NCBI RefSeq assembly: GCF_014201715.1
Contig: NZ_JACHFD010000017.1
Location: 25,817 to 89,816, forward strand
Direction: 5' to 3'
DNA length: 64,000 nucleotides
Source of the DNA: Haloferula luteola
Lineage (GTDB): Bacteria > Verrucomicrobiota > Verrucomicrobiia > Verrucomicrobiales > Akkermansiaceae
Position numbers and translations under genes: made by a program. Positions within the stretch are counted from its first letter, which is position 1; every line of letters begins with the position of its first letter. The notes under the pieces are model-generated. The model did not search any database. It was given only the letters and a program-made list of their open reading frames with translations, and was not told the origin of the DNA. Below are positions 19,230-29,418 of this stretch, in pieces.

Positions 19230-19913
19230 TCAGCGATGCGAGGATACGAATTTGCCTTTGCGCGCGATCCACAGGGGGAGGCGGCGCGGACGGCGGGCTT
19301 GAGGAGAGCTTTCGATTTCGTGATGGGCGACCTCAAAGCCCGCACGGCGAAGCAGCGCTTCAAGCTTGGGGATGGGTCGCAAGGCGGTGATGGCCAGCAG
19401 GCCGCCCTCCTTGAGTGCGTCGTAGGCGGCGGCGAGCCATCGAGATTGGTTCACCAGCAGGCCACCGGACTCGGCGGGTGGCGCGGTGTCGGCATGCACG
19501 AGAATGGCGTGGATCTCGTCCTGATGGCGGGCGAGGTCGCCGGGTGAAATGGAAGTTTCAAGGATGACCCGAGGATCATCGAGGAGCGAGGGATCGACGT
19601 GAGTGGAAACCCAACGCGGGAGGGCCTCGCAGGGCTCCGCCACCCAGTAGCAGCCTTTCTTCTGGGGCAGAGTCGCCTTCACGGCGGCGAGGGTCGCACC
19701 GAGTCCCAGTCCAGCGAGGTAGATCACAGGTTGGCGAACCGGGCGGAAAGGGGAAAGCGCCAGCTCCGCGAGGGCGAGTTCGCCGGCCCGGGTCTGGGGG
19801 CCGGCCAAGGGTTCACCCTCCAGGCTCAATTGGTGCCGTCCATCGTGCTCGTGGAGGCACAGCGTGGCGCCCGAGGGCAGCTGGATTTGTTCGAGAAAAA
19901 CGCGGGGTTTCAT
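19230..19913 (-). CDS. Spermidine-synthase-like / class I methyltransferase-fold protein
   Basis: The 227-residue protein has the N-terminal beta-strand layout of polyamine aminopropyltransferases and a Rossmann-like core: VIYLAGLGLGATLAAVKATL as the nucleotide-binding glycine loop, then VAEPCEALPRW and a late ALKEGGLLAITAL strand. The Asp pair used by true spermidine synthases is not obvious (IHAILVHADTAPP is the nearest), so the substrate is uncertain. It ends 13 bases before the HlyD-like gene and probably heads that operon. Confidence 0.6.
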   Translation of the reverse strand: MKPRVFLEQIQLPSGATLCLHEHDGRHQLSLEGEPLAGPQTRAGELALAELALSPFRPVRQPVIYLAGLGLGATLAAVKATLPQKKGCYWVAEPCEALPRWVSTHVDPSLLDDPRVILETSISPGDLARHQDEIHAILVHADTAPPAESGGLLVNQSRWLAAAYDALKEGGLLAITALRPIPKLEALLRRAGFEVAHHEIESSPQARRPRRLPLWIARKGKFVSSHR

Positions 19914-20019
19914 GAAAGGCTCGCGGTGGGGAAGAGAATGGTCGGAAAATCCGCCCCGGGATCGTTGGAAGCAGTTTCCTCGCCGTTACTTCCAGCAATT
20001 GGCTCGGTCCCCGGGAAAC

Positions 20020-20052
20020 GAAGACCCCGGCCTTGTCCGGGCCGGGGTCTTC
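20020..20052 (-). terminator. Strong hairpin downstream of HU
   Basis: A perfect 13-bp stem GAAGACCCCGGCC / GGCCGGGGTCTTC with a 7-base loop lies between HU and the next minus-strand gene. A second, smaller 8-bp hairpin CCGGGCCG / CGGCCCGG sits at 20091-20112, closer to the HU stop. Together they probably end the HU transcript; neither has a long U-tract. Confidence 0.6.
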
Positions 20053-20132
20053 ATTTGGATTTTTGAGGTCGGGTGAGGGTGGGACCCCGTCCGGGCCGCA
20101 GAAACGGCCCGGCCGAGATCAAAACCTACGGA

Positions 20133-20408
20133 TTAGAGGCTGTTCTTCAGAGTGGAAGAGGCCTTGAAACCGACCGACTTGGAAGCGGCGATCTTCATGG
20201 CTTCACCCGTCTTCGGGTTGCGGCCCATCCGAGCAGCCCGCTTTTTCACCTCGAAAGTGCCGAAGCCGATGATTTGGACCTTTTTGTCCTTCTTCACGCC
20301 TTTGGCGATGGAGTCGAGGACAGCGGAAACCGCATCTTCGGCGGCACGCTTGGTGGCGTCTTTACCCAGGGCTTTTTGGACGGCTTCAACAAGTTCAGCT
20401 TTGTTCAT
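20133..20408 (-). CDS. HU-family histone-like DNA-binding protein
   Basis: The 91-residue protein starts MNKAELVEAVQKALG and has the DNA-binding arm with GFGTFEVKKRAARMGRNPKT, where the Pro that intercalates into DNA is present. Length is exactly that of HU. The frame extends 13 codons further upstream (to 20447), but family length supports ATG 20408. It compacts and bends DNA. It is monocistronic and divergent from the papain-like hydrolase gene. Confidence 0.92.
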   Translation of the reverse strand: MNKAELVEAVQKALGKDATKRAAEDAVSAVLDSIAKGVKKDKKVQIIGFGTFEVKKRAARMGRNPKTGEAMKIAASKSVGFKASSTLKNSL

Positions 20409-20575
20409 GGCAGGGACGGTATTGCTGGTGGGTCCGAACTTTGGCAAGATAAAATAATGGCTTCTTTCGCCTTGAAATCCCTGTAGTTCTAAGGATAGCG
20501 GCTGATCGGGGCGTCGTTGAATTCGGCTTCACAAGCCTCCGTTTTGGAGATGTTTAACTACGGCAAAAATAGTAA

Positions 20576-21889
20576 ATGAAGGGTGAGGTTATCGGAGGTG
20601 ATGAGGGGCGGGATTTCGATGCGATGGTGCGCACGGCGGTGGCAGTTTTCCATGCCTTGGAAGAGGAAGGTTCGCCGCTCCATGAATTTCAATCGATTGG
20701 GCAGATTTTGGTGCGTGGCTACCTGACTCCGGAAGAGGATGAAAGACTACGAGTACGGTATTCGGCCTACTGGGTTCGTCGTGGTGCCTTGTTGCAGGTT
20801 CTGGCAGCGATGGAGTCCCGGGCGGGGCGCACGGGGGTGCGGTGGCAGCGTGAGGCGCCGGCGTTCCTTCTGGGCCTGACGGTTGGCTTGATTTTGGTGC
20901 GGTCAACGCGGGGATGGATTGAGTTGGCGGAAGCCTGCCGGCCGATTCGCAAGGCGCTCGACCTTTCCGATGGTGCCCGGGGGGTTCACCGAAAGTCCTT
21001 TGCGAGCCAGTATCGGGCGACGACTCGATTGAGTCGCCTGGGGCTCTTGCGCATGGCGAGGGACCACTATTTGAGTCATCAGGAGGCCTTCCGGGAAGAG
21101 GCGATCCCTGCCGGGATGGAAGATCTCTTGGAGGTGCTTGATTCCGAATGTGGGCGGCCGCTGGTCGCACTGGGGCTTGGCGCCGTGTGGGAAAGGTGGC
21201 GCTATCGATGGTTTTCGTTCCGGCGGCGGCATCACTCGGCATGGAAGCTGGGAGAATTCACCCTGTTCCGGTGGTCGGGAACGGCGATCGCTGATTGGCG
21301 GCAACCCGGGATTCGTCCGAGCGGCCCGAAGCGGATTTCAGCGGCCCTGCGTACGGAGGTCCTGAAGGGAGTGAGGCCGGGGGACGTTTTCGTGACCCGG
21401 CATGACGATGCGCTCTCGAATCTCTTCCTGCCGGGCTTCTGGCCGCACGCCGCCCTTTATTATGGGGAGGAGGGCGCGGAGTTTTTAGAAGCCAAGAAAG
21501 ATGGGGTGAGGTTTCGCAAGGCAGAGGAAACCCTCCAGGTGGATTCCCTGGTGGTGCTGCGCCCGCCCCTCGAATTCGAGGAAATGCAAGTGGCGTTGGC
21601 GCGGGCTCGTGCCCATGCGGGGAAAAGTTACGATTTCGTTTTCGACTTCCGGAGGAGTGACCGATTGGCCTGCACGGAGGTCGTTTACCGTGGTTTCGAT
21701 GGGATCGGCGGCCTGCATTTTGAGCTGGTCGAAACTGGCGGGAGACTTTGCCTGCCTGCCGAAGAGTTGATTCAACAGGCTCTGCAGCAAGGCTTCCGGG
21801 TGATCGTTTCCTGTGGAATCGATGGCGGAGGGTGCCTTCGCGGACAGGCTGCGGAGCTCGCCTTGCACCGTTCTCGATGCGGTTTGTGA
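20576..21889 (+). CDS. YiiX/YebB-like permuted papain-fold (NlpC/P60) hydrolase
   Basis: The 437-residue protein has an N-terminal alpha-helical region of about 270 residues of unknown role, then a circularly permuted NlpC/P60 domain: GVRPGDVFVTRHDDALSN, the catalytic His in FWPHAALYYGEE and the catalytic Cys in DRLACTEVVYRGFDG. The His-before-Cys order is the mark of the permuted group. Members cleave lipids or peptides at membranes. No signal peptide is visible. It is followed after 130 bases by the ATP synthase operon but probably has its own transcript. Confidence 0.75.
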   Translation: MKGEVIGGDEGRDFDAMVRTAVAVFHALEEEGSPLHEFQSIGQILVRGYLTPEEDERLRVRYSAYWVRRGALLQVLAAMESRAGRTGVRWQREAPAFLLGLTVGLILVRSTRGWIELAEACRPIRKALDLSDGARGVHRKSFASQYRATTRLSRLGLLRMARDHYLSHQEAFREEAIPAGMEDLLEVLDSECGRPLVALGLGAVWERWRYRWFSFRRRHHSAWKLGEFTLFRWSGTAIADWRQPGIRPSGPKRISAALRTEVLKGVRPGDVFVTRHDDALSNLFLPGFWPHAALYYGEEGAEFLEAKKDGVRFRKAEETLQVDSLVVLRPPLEFEEMQVALARARAHAGKSYDFVFDFRRSDRLACTEVVYRGFDGIGGLHFELVETGGRLCLPAEELIQQALQQGFRVIVSCGIDGGGCLRGQAAELALHRSRCGL

Positions 21890-21931
21890 AGTGCCCGGAT
21901 AATCTGAGGGAAACCAAAGGATTAACCCGCT

Positions 21932-21947
21932 TGTGAAATTTTTCACA
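21932..21947. promoter_or_regulatory. Perfect CRP/FNR-type palindrome before the ATP synthase operon
   Basis: TGTGA-AATTTT-TCACA is seen directly and matches the E. coli CRP consensus TGTGA-N6-TCACA at every fixed base. It lies within an 8-bp inverted repeat (TTGTGAAA-TT-TTTCACAA, 21931-21948) and ends 71 bases before the atpB start. Which regulator binds is inference. Confidence 0.5.
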
Positions 21948-21955
21948 AAAGGGTC

Positions 21956-21983
21956 TTGCTCGACGGCGAAACGGTCTGATACA
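21956..21983 (+). promoter_or_regulatory. Candidate sigma-70-like promoter of the atp operon
   Basis: TTGCTC (21956-21961), a 16-base spacer and GATACA (21978-21983) give a plausible -35/-10 pair about 36 bases before atpB. The match to consensus is modest. Confidence 0.35.
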
Positions 21984-22018
21984 CGCCCCGCGCCCCGTCG
22001 CAAGGACAGAAATTTTCC

Positions 22019-22921
22019 ATGTTTTCCCGTCGCTCCATTTTTCTCATTCTTTTCGCTTGGCTTGGCAGCTTCGCACCAGCCATGGCGGCTGAGGGTGGGC
22101 ACGACCATCTTCCTGCTCACGCTGAGGAGGTTCTCCACCTTGGGCCCTTCGTGATCACCAACTCCATGCTGGTGGTTTGGATCGTGGCCGGCCTGATTAT
22201 TTTAGTGGCCCAGGCGGCGACGAAAAATTTGCAGCTGATCCCCAGTGGTCTGCAAAATGCCGTCGAGTGGCTGGTCGAAGGCCTCTACGTTTTCCTTGAG
22301 GGGATTCTGGGCCCTCATCTGGTGAAGCGGACTTTTTGGTTCTTCGGGACGATCTTTGTTCTGATCCTCTTTACCAACTGGGCCGGTTTGTTCCCGGGCA
22401 TCGGCACGATTGGCTGGAGCTTGAGTGGTTCCGGAGTGGATCCTCATGACACCTTCCGCCCGTTCTTCCGCGGTGCGAACGCGGACCTCAACATGACGGC
22501 CGCCATGGCCTTCACCTTCGCCATCCTCTGGTTTTACTGGGCGATCACCGAAAACGGTCTGAAGGGCTTTCTGGCCCACATTTTCGCTCCCAAAGGCAAA
22601 TTCGGCGGCGTGATGATGGTGCTCATGATCGTCGTCTTCCTCTTCGTCGGCGTTCTCGAAGTGGTTTCCATCCTCTTCCGCCCTGTGGCCCTCTCCTTCC
22701 GTCTCTACGGCAACATCTTCGCGGGTGAGAACATCCTCGAAAACATGATGATGGTGGTGGGAGACAAGAAGTGGCTCGCTTGGCTTCCGCCGATTCCCTT
22801 CTACTTCATGGAGCTTCTGGTTGGCCTCATTCAGGCGCTGGTATTCACGCTCCTCACTTCGGTGTTCCTCAAGCTGATCTGCGATCACGGCGATCATCAC
22901 GACGAAGAACATCACCACTGA
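22019..22921 (+). CDS. atpB: F0F1 ATP synthase subunit a
   Basis: Subunit a forms the proton half-channels beside the c ring. The 300-residue protein starts with a signal-like segment and a His-rich loop (HDHLPAHAEEVLHL), then five or six membrane helices. The essential Arg lies in RPVALSFRLYGNIFAGEN, the subunit a signature. The C-terminus is also His/Asp-rich. It is the first gene of the operon; no atpI precedes it. Confidence 0.93.
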   Translation: MFSRRSIFLILFAWLGSFAPAMAAEGGHDHLPAHAEEVLHLGPFVITNSMLVVWIVAGLIILVAQAATKNLQLIPSGLQNAVEWLVEGLYVFLEGILGPHLVKRTFWFFGTIFVLILFTNWAGLFPGIGTIGWSLSGSGVDPHDTFRPFFRGANADLNMTAAMAFTFAILWFYWAITENGLKGFLAHIFAPKGKFGGVMMVLMIVVFLFVGVLEVVSILFRPVALSFRLYGNIFAGENILENMMMVVGDKKWLAWLPPIPFYFMELLVGLIQALVFTLLTSVFLKLICDHGDHHDEEHHH

Positions 22922-22992
22922 AGACTCTCCCGCTCGGACCATGGCATCGCGACTGTGGAGGGCGGCGACACCACCAAACCAACAACGACATC

Positions 22993-23202
22993 ATGACTTC
23001 GCTCCTCGCTGAAATCACCGGTAACATTCACGTTGCCGCCGCCGCCCTCGCTGCCGCTGTCGGCATCGGTCTCCTTGGTTCCAAGGCCGCCGAAGCGACC
23101 GGTCGCAATCCGGGTGCTGCAGGTAACATCCTGACGCTTTCGATCATTCTTGCCGCCCTTATCGAAGGTATCGTCTTCTTCGCGATCTTCCTCGCCAGGT
23201 AA
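22993..23202 (+). CDS. atpE: F0F1 ATP synthase subunit c
   Basis: The 69-residue hairpin protein forms the proton-driven rotor ring. Two membrane helices flank the polar loop RNPGAAGN. The ion-carrying carboxylate is Glu58 in ILAALIEGIVFFAIF. The residue after it is Gly rather than Ser/Thr and helix 1 lacks the Gln of sodium-type rings, so H+ is the expected ion. The frame is open upstream but ATG 22993 gives the standard length. Confidence 0.93.
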   Translation: MTSLLAEITGNIHVAAAALAAAVGIGLLGSKAAEATGRNPGAAGNILTLSIILAALIEGIVFFAIFLAR

Positions 23203-23289
23203 GTCTTCCCGCGCGGGGGTCGACCGGCTCCCGCGCCACTTTTGCTTTTTCTTCCCAAGGTTTCACTCCATCCACTTTCGCACTCTCCG

Positions 23290-23856
23290 ATGATTCCGTT
23301 CCTCGATCTCCTCGCAGTTGAGCCCCATGCCGTCGCAGAAGGTGATGGTGGGGTCGTGGGTGAAATCCTGCGCACGTTCAAGGTCGACTGGCCGTTCTTC
23401 ATCAGCCAGTGCGTTTCGTTCCTGATCGTCGCCGTCCTTCTGAAGAAGTTCGCCTTTGGACCGATTCAGAACATGCTGGAGCAACGCAAGTCCCGCATCG
23501 CCGAGGGCGAGGAGAAGCTCAAGCGCATCGAGCAACAACTTGCCGAATCCGAAGCGACGACCGCTGCGGCGATTGCCAAGGCCAACGAGGAGGCCACCCG
23601 CCTGATTCAGGAGGCCCGCGACAGCGCTGCAGCCCTTTCGGAGTCGAAGGCTCAGGAAGCGGTCGCTCAAGCACAGTCGATTCTCGCCAAGGCCGAAGCC
23701 GCCGCAAAAGCCGAGCGCGAGCAGATCGCCGCCGAGCTGAAGAAGGAATTCGGTCGCTTGGTAACGGCCACCACCGCCCAAGTCACCGGCAAGGTGCTCT
23801 CCGACGACGACATGCGCCGGATCAACGACGAGGCCCTGGCCAAGGTCGAAGCCTGA
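23290..23856 (+). CDS. atpF: F0F1 ATP synthase subunit b
   Basis: The 188-residue peripheral stalk subunit has one membrane helix (FFISQCVSFLIVAVLLKKFA, near 37-56) preceded by an unusually long 36-residue N-terminal part, then a long Ala/Glu/Lys coiled coil. ATG 23290 is chosen over an upstream alternative at 23242 that would add non-homologous residues. It lies between atpE and atpH in standard order. Confidence 0.9.
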   Translation: MIPFLDLLAVEPHAVAEGDGGVVGEILRTFKVDWPFFISQCVSFLIVAVLLKKFAFGPIQNMLEQRKSRIAEGEEKLKRIEQQLAESEATTAAAIAKANEEATRLIQEARDSAAALSESKAQEAVAQAQSILAKAEAAAKAEREQIAAELKKEFGRLVTATTAQVTGKVLSDDDMRRINDEALAKVEA

Positions 23857-23891
23857 TCTCCTGAACCTCGACTCATTTTCGCCCCGTCGCC

Positions 23892-24284
23892 ATGAAGGTT
23901 TCCAAGGTCGCCACCACCACTGCCCGCCGCATTTTCCGGCTTTGCCAAAATGAGAGCGGCCTCGATGAGGCTAAGCTTTCTCTCGCGGTGAAGCAGATCG
24001 CTGCCGGGAAACCTCGTGACTACCGCGGCATTCTGGTCGCGCTCAAGCGCCTCGTGCGCCTTGAGCTGGAACGCCGCCACGCGGTGATCCACAGTGCCAT
24101 TCCGCTCGGGGTGATCGAGCGCGAGCGTGTGGCCGCTGGCCTCCGCGCCAAGTATGGCGATACCCTGACTTTTGAATATCAAGTGGACCCGTCCCTTCTT
24201 GGCGGCCTGCGCGTCCGCGTGGGAAGCGATGTCTGGGACGGCACGGTGAAAAACCGCCTCGACCGCCTCGCCCAAGCCTTCTGA
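23892..24284 (+). CDS. atpH: F0F1 ATP synthase subunit delta, short form
   Basis: The delta subunit joins the peripheral stalk to F1. Position and the C-terminal DPSLLGGLRVRVGSDVWDG with NRLDRLAQAF identify it. At 130 residues it is about 45 shorter than the usual 175-180. The missing part is from the N-terminal helical domain that normally docks on alpha subunits. ATG 23892 is the only credible start, and no frameshift is seen upstream, so the short form seems genuine. Confidence 0.85.
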   Translation: MKVSKVATTTARRIFRLCQNESGLDEAKLSLAVKQIAAGKPRDYRGILVALKRLVRLELERRHAVIHSAIPLGVIERERVAAGLRAKYGDTLTFEYQVDPSLLGGLRVRVGSDVWDGTVKNRLDRLAQAF

Positions 24285-24305
24285 ACGCCTTCCGGCCGAA
24301 CTCTC

Positions 24306-24338
24306 AAAACTGAATATTAGCAAACTCTCGTCATGAGC
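24306..24338 (+). repeat. Leader motif before atpA, shared with atpD
   Basis: AAAACTGAAT, then TTAGCAAACTCTCGTC and the ATGAGC start are seen directly before atpA. Before atpD the same AAAACTGAAT and TAGCAAACTC-CG-ATGAGC occur. No Shine-Dalgarno sequence is present in either leader. Confidence 0.6.
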
Positions 24339-25874
24339 AGCATCCTCCAGGAACTTGAAAAGGAGATCGCCAATGTCACCAGCTCCGTCGACAAGACCAA
24401 TGTCGGCGTGGTCCGCGAGGTGGGCGACGGCGTGGCCAAGGTTGAAGGCCTTTCGGACGTCTCGCTGAACGAAATGATTGCCTTCCCCGGTGGCGTCACC
24501 GGTCTCGCGATGAACCTTGAAGAAGGGGAAGTCGGCGTGGTGCTCCTTGGCGATTACGCCGCGGTGACCGAAGGCGTCGAATGCCAGGCCACTGGCAAGC
24601 TGCTCTCCATCCCGGTGGGCCGTGCCATGCTCGGCCGCGTGGTGAACGCGATCGGCCAGCCCGTCGATGGCAAGGGTGCGATTGAAGCCGCCGCCCAGTA
24701 TCCGATGGAGAAGATCGCTCCCGGTATCATTAAGCGGAAATCGGTTTCCGTTCCGGTGCAGACTGGCATCATGGCGGTCGATGCGATGATTCCGGTTGGT
24801 CGTGGCCAGCGCGAGCTGATCATTGGTGACCGCGCCACTGGCAAGACGACAATCGCGGTCGATACCATCATTTCCCAAGCGAAGCAGAACAAGCTGGCGG
24901 AGCAAGGTAAGCTGCAGAACCACAAGCCGCTTTATTGTATCTACGTGGCCGTCGGCCAAAAGCTCGCCAACGTGGCCCGGATCCAGAAGACCCTGGAAGA
25001 TGCCGGTGCGATGGAATACACGACCATCGTTTCTGCCTCGGCCTCGGATGCGGCCGCGATGCAGTTCCTGGCCCCCTATGCCGGTTGCGCCATTTCGGAG
25101 TACCTGATGGATCAAGGTGAGGACTGCCTCATCGTGTTCGACGACCTTTCCAAGCACGCCGTGGCCTACCGCCAAGTGTCGTTGATTCTGAAGCGTCCTT
25201 CCGGTCGTGAAGCTTACCCTGGTGACGTGTTCTACCTGCACAGCCGGCTTCTCGAGCGCTCCGCTCGTCTTTCCGATGCTGCTGGCGGTGGTTCGTTGAC
25301 GGCATTGCCGATCATCGAAACCCAGGCGGGTGACGTTTCGGCCTACATTCCGACCAATGTGATTTCGATCACCGACGGCCAGATCTACCTCGAAACCGAC
25401 CTCTTCTACCAAGGCATCCGTCCTGCGATTTCGGTGGGTCTTTCGGTGTCGCGGGTGGGTTCCGCGGCGCAGACCAAGACCATCAAGTCGGTGGCGGGCA
25501 CGACGAAACTCGACCTTGCCCAGTTCCGTGAACTCCAGGCTTTCGCCCAGTTCGGATCGGACCTCGACGCGGCGACCAAGAAGAAGCTCGATCGCGGTGG
25601 TCGGATCGTGGAGCTCTTCAAGCAGAACCAATATTCGCCGCTGTCCATGGAAATGGAGTCGGTGTTCCTGTTCGCGATGCAGCACGGCTACTTCGATGAC
25701 GTGGCGGTGGATCGTGTGAAGGATTGCCAGACCGCGATGGGTGAGTTCTTCGAAACCCGCAAGACGGACCTCCTCGACAAGATCCGCAACGAGAAGCCTG
25801 ACCTCAAGAAGGACACCGCCATGGTGGACGCCGTGAAGCAGGCCCTCGCCGACTTCAAGAACACCTGGAAGTAA
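24333..25874 (+). CDS. atpA: F0F1 ATP synthase subunit alpha
   Basis: This is the non-catalytic nucleotide-binding subunit of F1. The 513-residue protein has the P-loop [16 protein letters not shown], the alpha signature [16 protein letters not shown], and the arginine finger region within it. Length and ends (start [12 protein letters not shown]) are standard. Confidence 0.96.
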   Translation: MSSILQELEKEIANVTSSVDKTNVGVVREVGDGVAKVEGLSDVSLNEMIAFPGGVTGLAMNLEEGEVGVVLLGDYAAVTEGVECQATGKLLSIPVGRAMLGRVVNAIGQPVDGKGAIEAAAQYPMEKIAPGIIKRKSVSVPVQTGIMAVDAMIPVGRGQRELIIGDRATGKTTIAVDTIISQAKQNKLAEQGKLQNHKPLYCIYVAVGQKLANVARIQKTLEDAGAMEYTTIVSASASDAAAMQFLAPYAGCAISEYLMDQGEDCLIVFDDLSKHAVAYRQVSLILKRPSGREAYPGDVFYLHSRLLERSARLSDAAGGGSLTALPIIETQAGDVSAYIPTNVISITDGQIYLETDLFYQGIRPAISVGLSVSRVGSAAQTKTIKSVAGTTKLDLAQFRELQAFAQFGSDLDAATKKKLDRGGRIVELFKQNQYSPLSMEMESVFLFAMQHGYFDDVAVDRVKDCQTAMGEFFETRKTDLLDKIRNEKPDLKKDTAMVDAVKQALADFKNTWK

Positions 25875-25986
25875 CCCTTCGACTCACAGGATCCCTAATG
25901 GAAAGGGGCGATGATCGCCCGGTTTGATCCAAGCCTCGCCCCTTTTCCTCGACCGTTCTTCTTTCTACCAATCTTTTAGCGAAAGC

Positions 25987-26883
25987 ATGGCCAACCTCCG
26001 CGACATCCGCCGACGCATCAAGTCGGTCAAAAACACCGCCCAAATCACGCGGGCGATGCAGCTCGTCGCTGCGGCCAAGATGAAGAAGGCGCAAGACCAG
26101 GCCGTCGCCGGCCGGGACTACGCGGATCTTCTCAATCAGGTCTTGGTGAACCTGAAGGAGAACGTGAACGAGGAGGCCCATCCGCTCCTCGAGCAACGTG
26201 AGGGTGGCAAGGAACTCGTGTTGGTGATTTCCACTGACAAGGGGCTTTGCGGTGCCCTCAATACCAACCTCGGGAAGAAGATCCGGGCAGAGGTGTCTCC
26301 CGACGCCGATTTCGTGACCGTGGGTCGCAAGCTTCGTCAGCAGCTTTCCAAGGCGGGCCGCAATATGGTGGCCGACTTCGAGGTGAAGGACCCGGTTCCG
26401 TTCGCGGAAGCACGCCCTATCGCAAAGCTCCTGACCTCTCTCTTCCTGGAAGGGAAGTACGACAAGGTGAGCGTCGCCTTCAACAATTTCGTCAGCACCC
26501 TGGTGCAAGAGCCGATGGTGGTTCAGCTGTTGCCGATCAGCGCAGCGGCCTTGGGTGAGAAGCAAGATTATGAAGGCGTGGGCCGTGGACGGGTTGGTGA
26601 GACCGATCATGCTGCAGCCCTGTCGAAGGACTACCTGTTCGAGCCGAGCCCAGAAGGCGTGTTGAACACTCTGTTGCCGCTCTATGTGAACTTCCAAGTT
26701 TACCAGATGCTGGTGGAAAGCCGAGCATCCGAGCACTCCGCCCGGATGGTGGCGATGAAGGCAGCGACGGACAATGCGAAGAAGTTCATCAAGGAACTGA
26801 CTCTCGAATACAACAAGCTGCGCCAGGCTGCGATCACTGCCGAACTGCTGGAAATCACCACTGCCATGAAGGCGATGGAGTGA
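25987..26883 (+). CDS. atpG: F0F1 ATP synthase subunit gamma
   Basis: The 298-residue central shaft subunit has the N-terminal helix MANLRDIRRRIKSVKNTAQI and the C-terminal signature KAATDNAKKFIKELTLEYNK. ATG 25987 is the homologous start; an upstream start at 25924 would add a non-conserved leader. It is followed not by atpD but by two lipoprotein genes. Confidence 0.95.
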   Translation: MANLRDIRRRIKSVKNTAQITRAMQLVAAAKMKKAQDQAVAGRDYADLLNQVLVNLKENVNEEAHPLLEQREGGKELVLVISTDKGLCGALNTNLGKKIRAEVSPDADFVTVGRKLRQQLSKAGRNMVADFEVKDPVPFAEARPIAKLLTSLFLEGKYDKVSVAFNNFVSTLVQEPMVVQLLPISAAALGEKQDYEGVGRGRVGETDHAAALSKDYLFEPSPEGVLNTLLPLYVNFQVYQMLVESRASEHSARMVAMKAATDNAKKFIKELTLEYNKLRQAAITAELLEITTAMKAME

Positions 26884-26905
26884 GCATGAGGAGCTTCGCT
26901 TGACC

Positions 26906-27292
26906 ATGAAACTTGCTCAATTGCTCATCGTTCCGGGCCTTGCACTAGGCTTGTCGAGCTGTGGTGTCACCAGCGATCGTCGCGGGGAGCTGCATTCGGT
27001 TCCGGCAGCCAAAAGTGTCACTCTCACTCAGGACGTCTCTTGGGGAGATGGGTTTTGGAAGAAGAAGTTCACCTTCCCAGCGGGCCAGTACCATGCCCGT
27101 TACGAGAGCCCTAAAGGCTACTTTTACGAGTATCCGGACAGCCTGCAGGTCTTCGACTCTGGCATGCGCTACGGCAAACGCGGCGGCCTCTACCTGAAGA
27201 AGGGTGAGAGTGCTCCTACGCGCTGCTATATCGATGCTTACTTTGACGGTGCCGCGATCTTGGATCCCGGTGAGCCCCTGCCCGTCCGCTAA
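26906..27292 (+). CDS. Small lipoprotein inserted in the atp operon (first)
   Basis: The 128-residue protein has a lipoprotein signal peptide (MKLAQLLIVPGLALGLSSCG) with lipobox LSSC, so it should be anchored in a membrane facing the periplasm. The mature part has a Tyr/Gly-rich beta-type pattern (FPAGQYHARYESPKGYFYEY). No known domain is recognised. It lies 22 bases after atpG on the same strand, without a visible terminator. Confidence 0.72.
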   Translation: MKLAQLLIVPGLALGLSSCGVTSDRRGELHSVPAAKSVTLTQDVSWGDGFWKKKFTFPAGQYHARYESPKGYFYEYPDSLQVFDSGMRYGKRGGLYLKKGESAPTRCYIDAYFDGAAILDPGEPLPVR

Positions 27293-27309
27293 TTTTTTCT
27301 CCCCACCGA

Positions 27310-27813
27310 ATGATGTCACCTTTCCGCTTGCTGACTGCTGCTTCTCTCGTCGCCACCATGGCGATGACCAGCTGTGCCACCGTTTTCAATCGCCCCGTGC
27401 AGCCGGTCAAAGTGACCAGCGAGCCGAGCGGGATGAGCTTCACCGTCAAAACGCCCGATGGGGAAGTGGTGGGCCAAGGCGTCACCCCTGGGGAAGTTCG
27501 GCTGAAGACCTCTTCTGCCTATTTTCGCCCCGCAACCTACCAGTTCGAGTTCCGTCGCGGTGGGAAGTTGATCGGCACCCGCACCCTCACGGGTGAACTG
27601 AGTGGCTGGTATGTCGGAAACGTGCTCATTGGTGGTCTGATTGGCATGATCGTCATTGATCCACTCTCCGGCGCGATGTTCACCTTGCCGAACGACGTTC
27701 ACCAATCGGGAGCGCCGCTGGCCTCCATCGAGATGACAGAGGGCCGGTCCCTCGCCGTGGTCTCGATTGACACTTTGTCTTCCGACGAACGGGCTCGCCT
27801 CGTACGACTTTAA
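27310..27813 (+). CDS. PEGA-like lipoprotein inserted in the atp operon (second)
   Basis: The 167-residue protein has a lipobox (MAMTSCATVF) and a region like a PEGA/surface-layer repeat: PVKVTSEPSGMSFTVKTPDG followed by strands that end in YQFEFRRGGKLIG. A hydrophobic stretch YVGNVLIGGLIGMIVIDPLSG (about 100-120) resembles the C-terminal part of other lipoproteins with this domain. It is 17 bases after the first lipoprotein gene and 41 before atpD. Confidence 0.72.
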   Translation: MMSPFRLLTAASLVATMAMTSCATVFNRPVQPVKVTSEPSGMSFTVKTPDGEVVGQGVTPGEVRLKTSSAYFRPATYQFEFRRGGKLIGTRTLTGELSGWYVGNVLIGGLIGMIVIDPLSGAMFTLPNDVHQSGAPLASIEMTEGRSLAVVSIDTLSSDERARLVRL

Positions 27814-27818
27814 GACCT

Positions 27819-29318
<1,500 letters not shown>

Positions 29319-29418
29319 TGCCCGATCTCGGGCAGGTTTTCCGCGTCCGGGAACTTTGGGGAAACCCCCTGAAACCCGGACCCGGAAACGAAACAACCTG
29401 AATCGATCCATTTAACGC

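Noticed and set aside
23667..25685. A 672-codon open frame antisense to atpF, atpH and atpA
   Set aside because: It is a mirror of GC-rich coding DNA over highly conserved ATP synthase genes, and its His/Arg-rich translation resembles no protein family.
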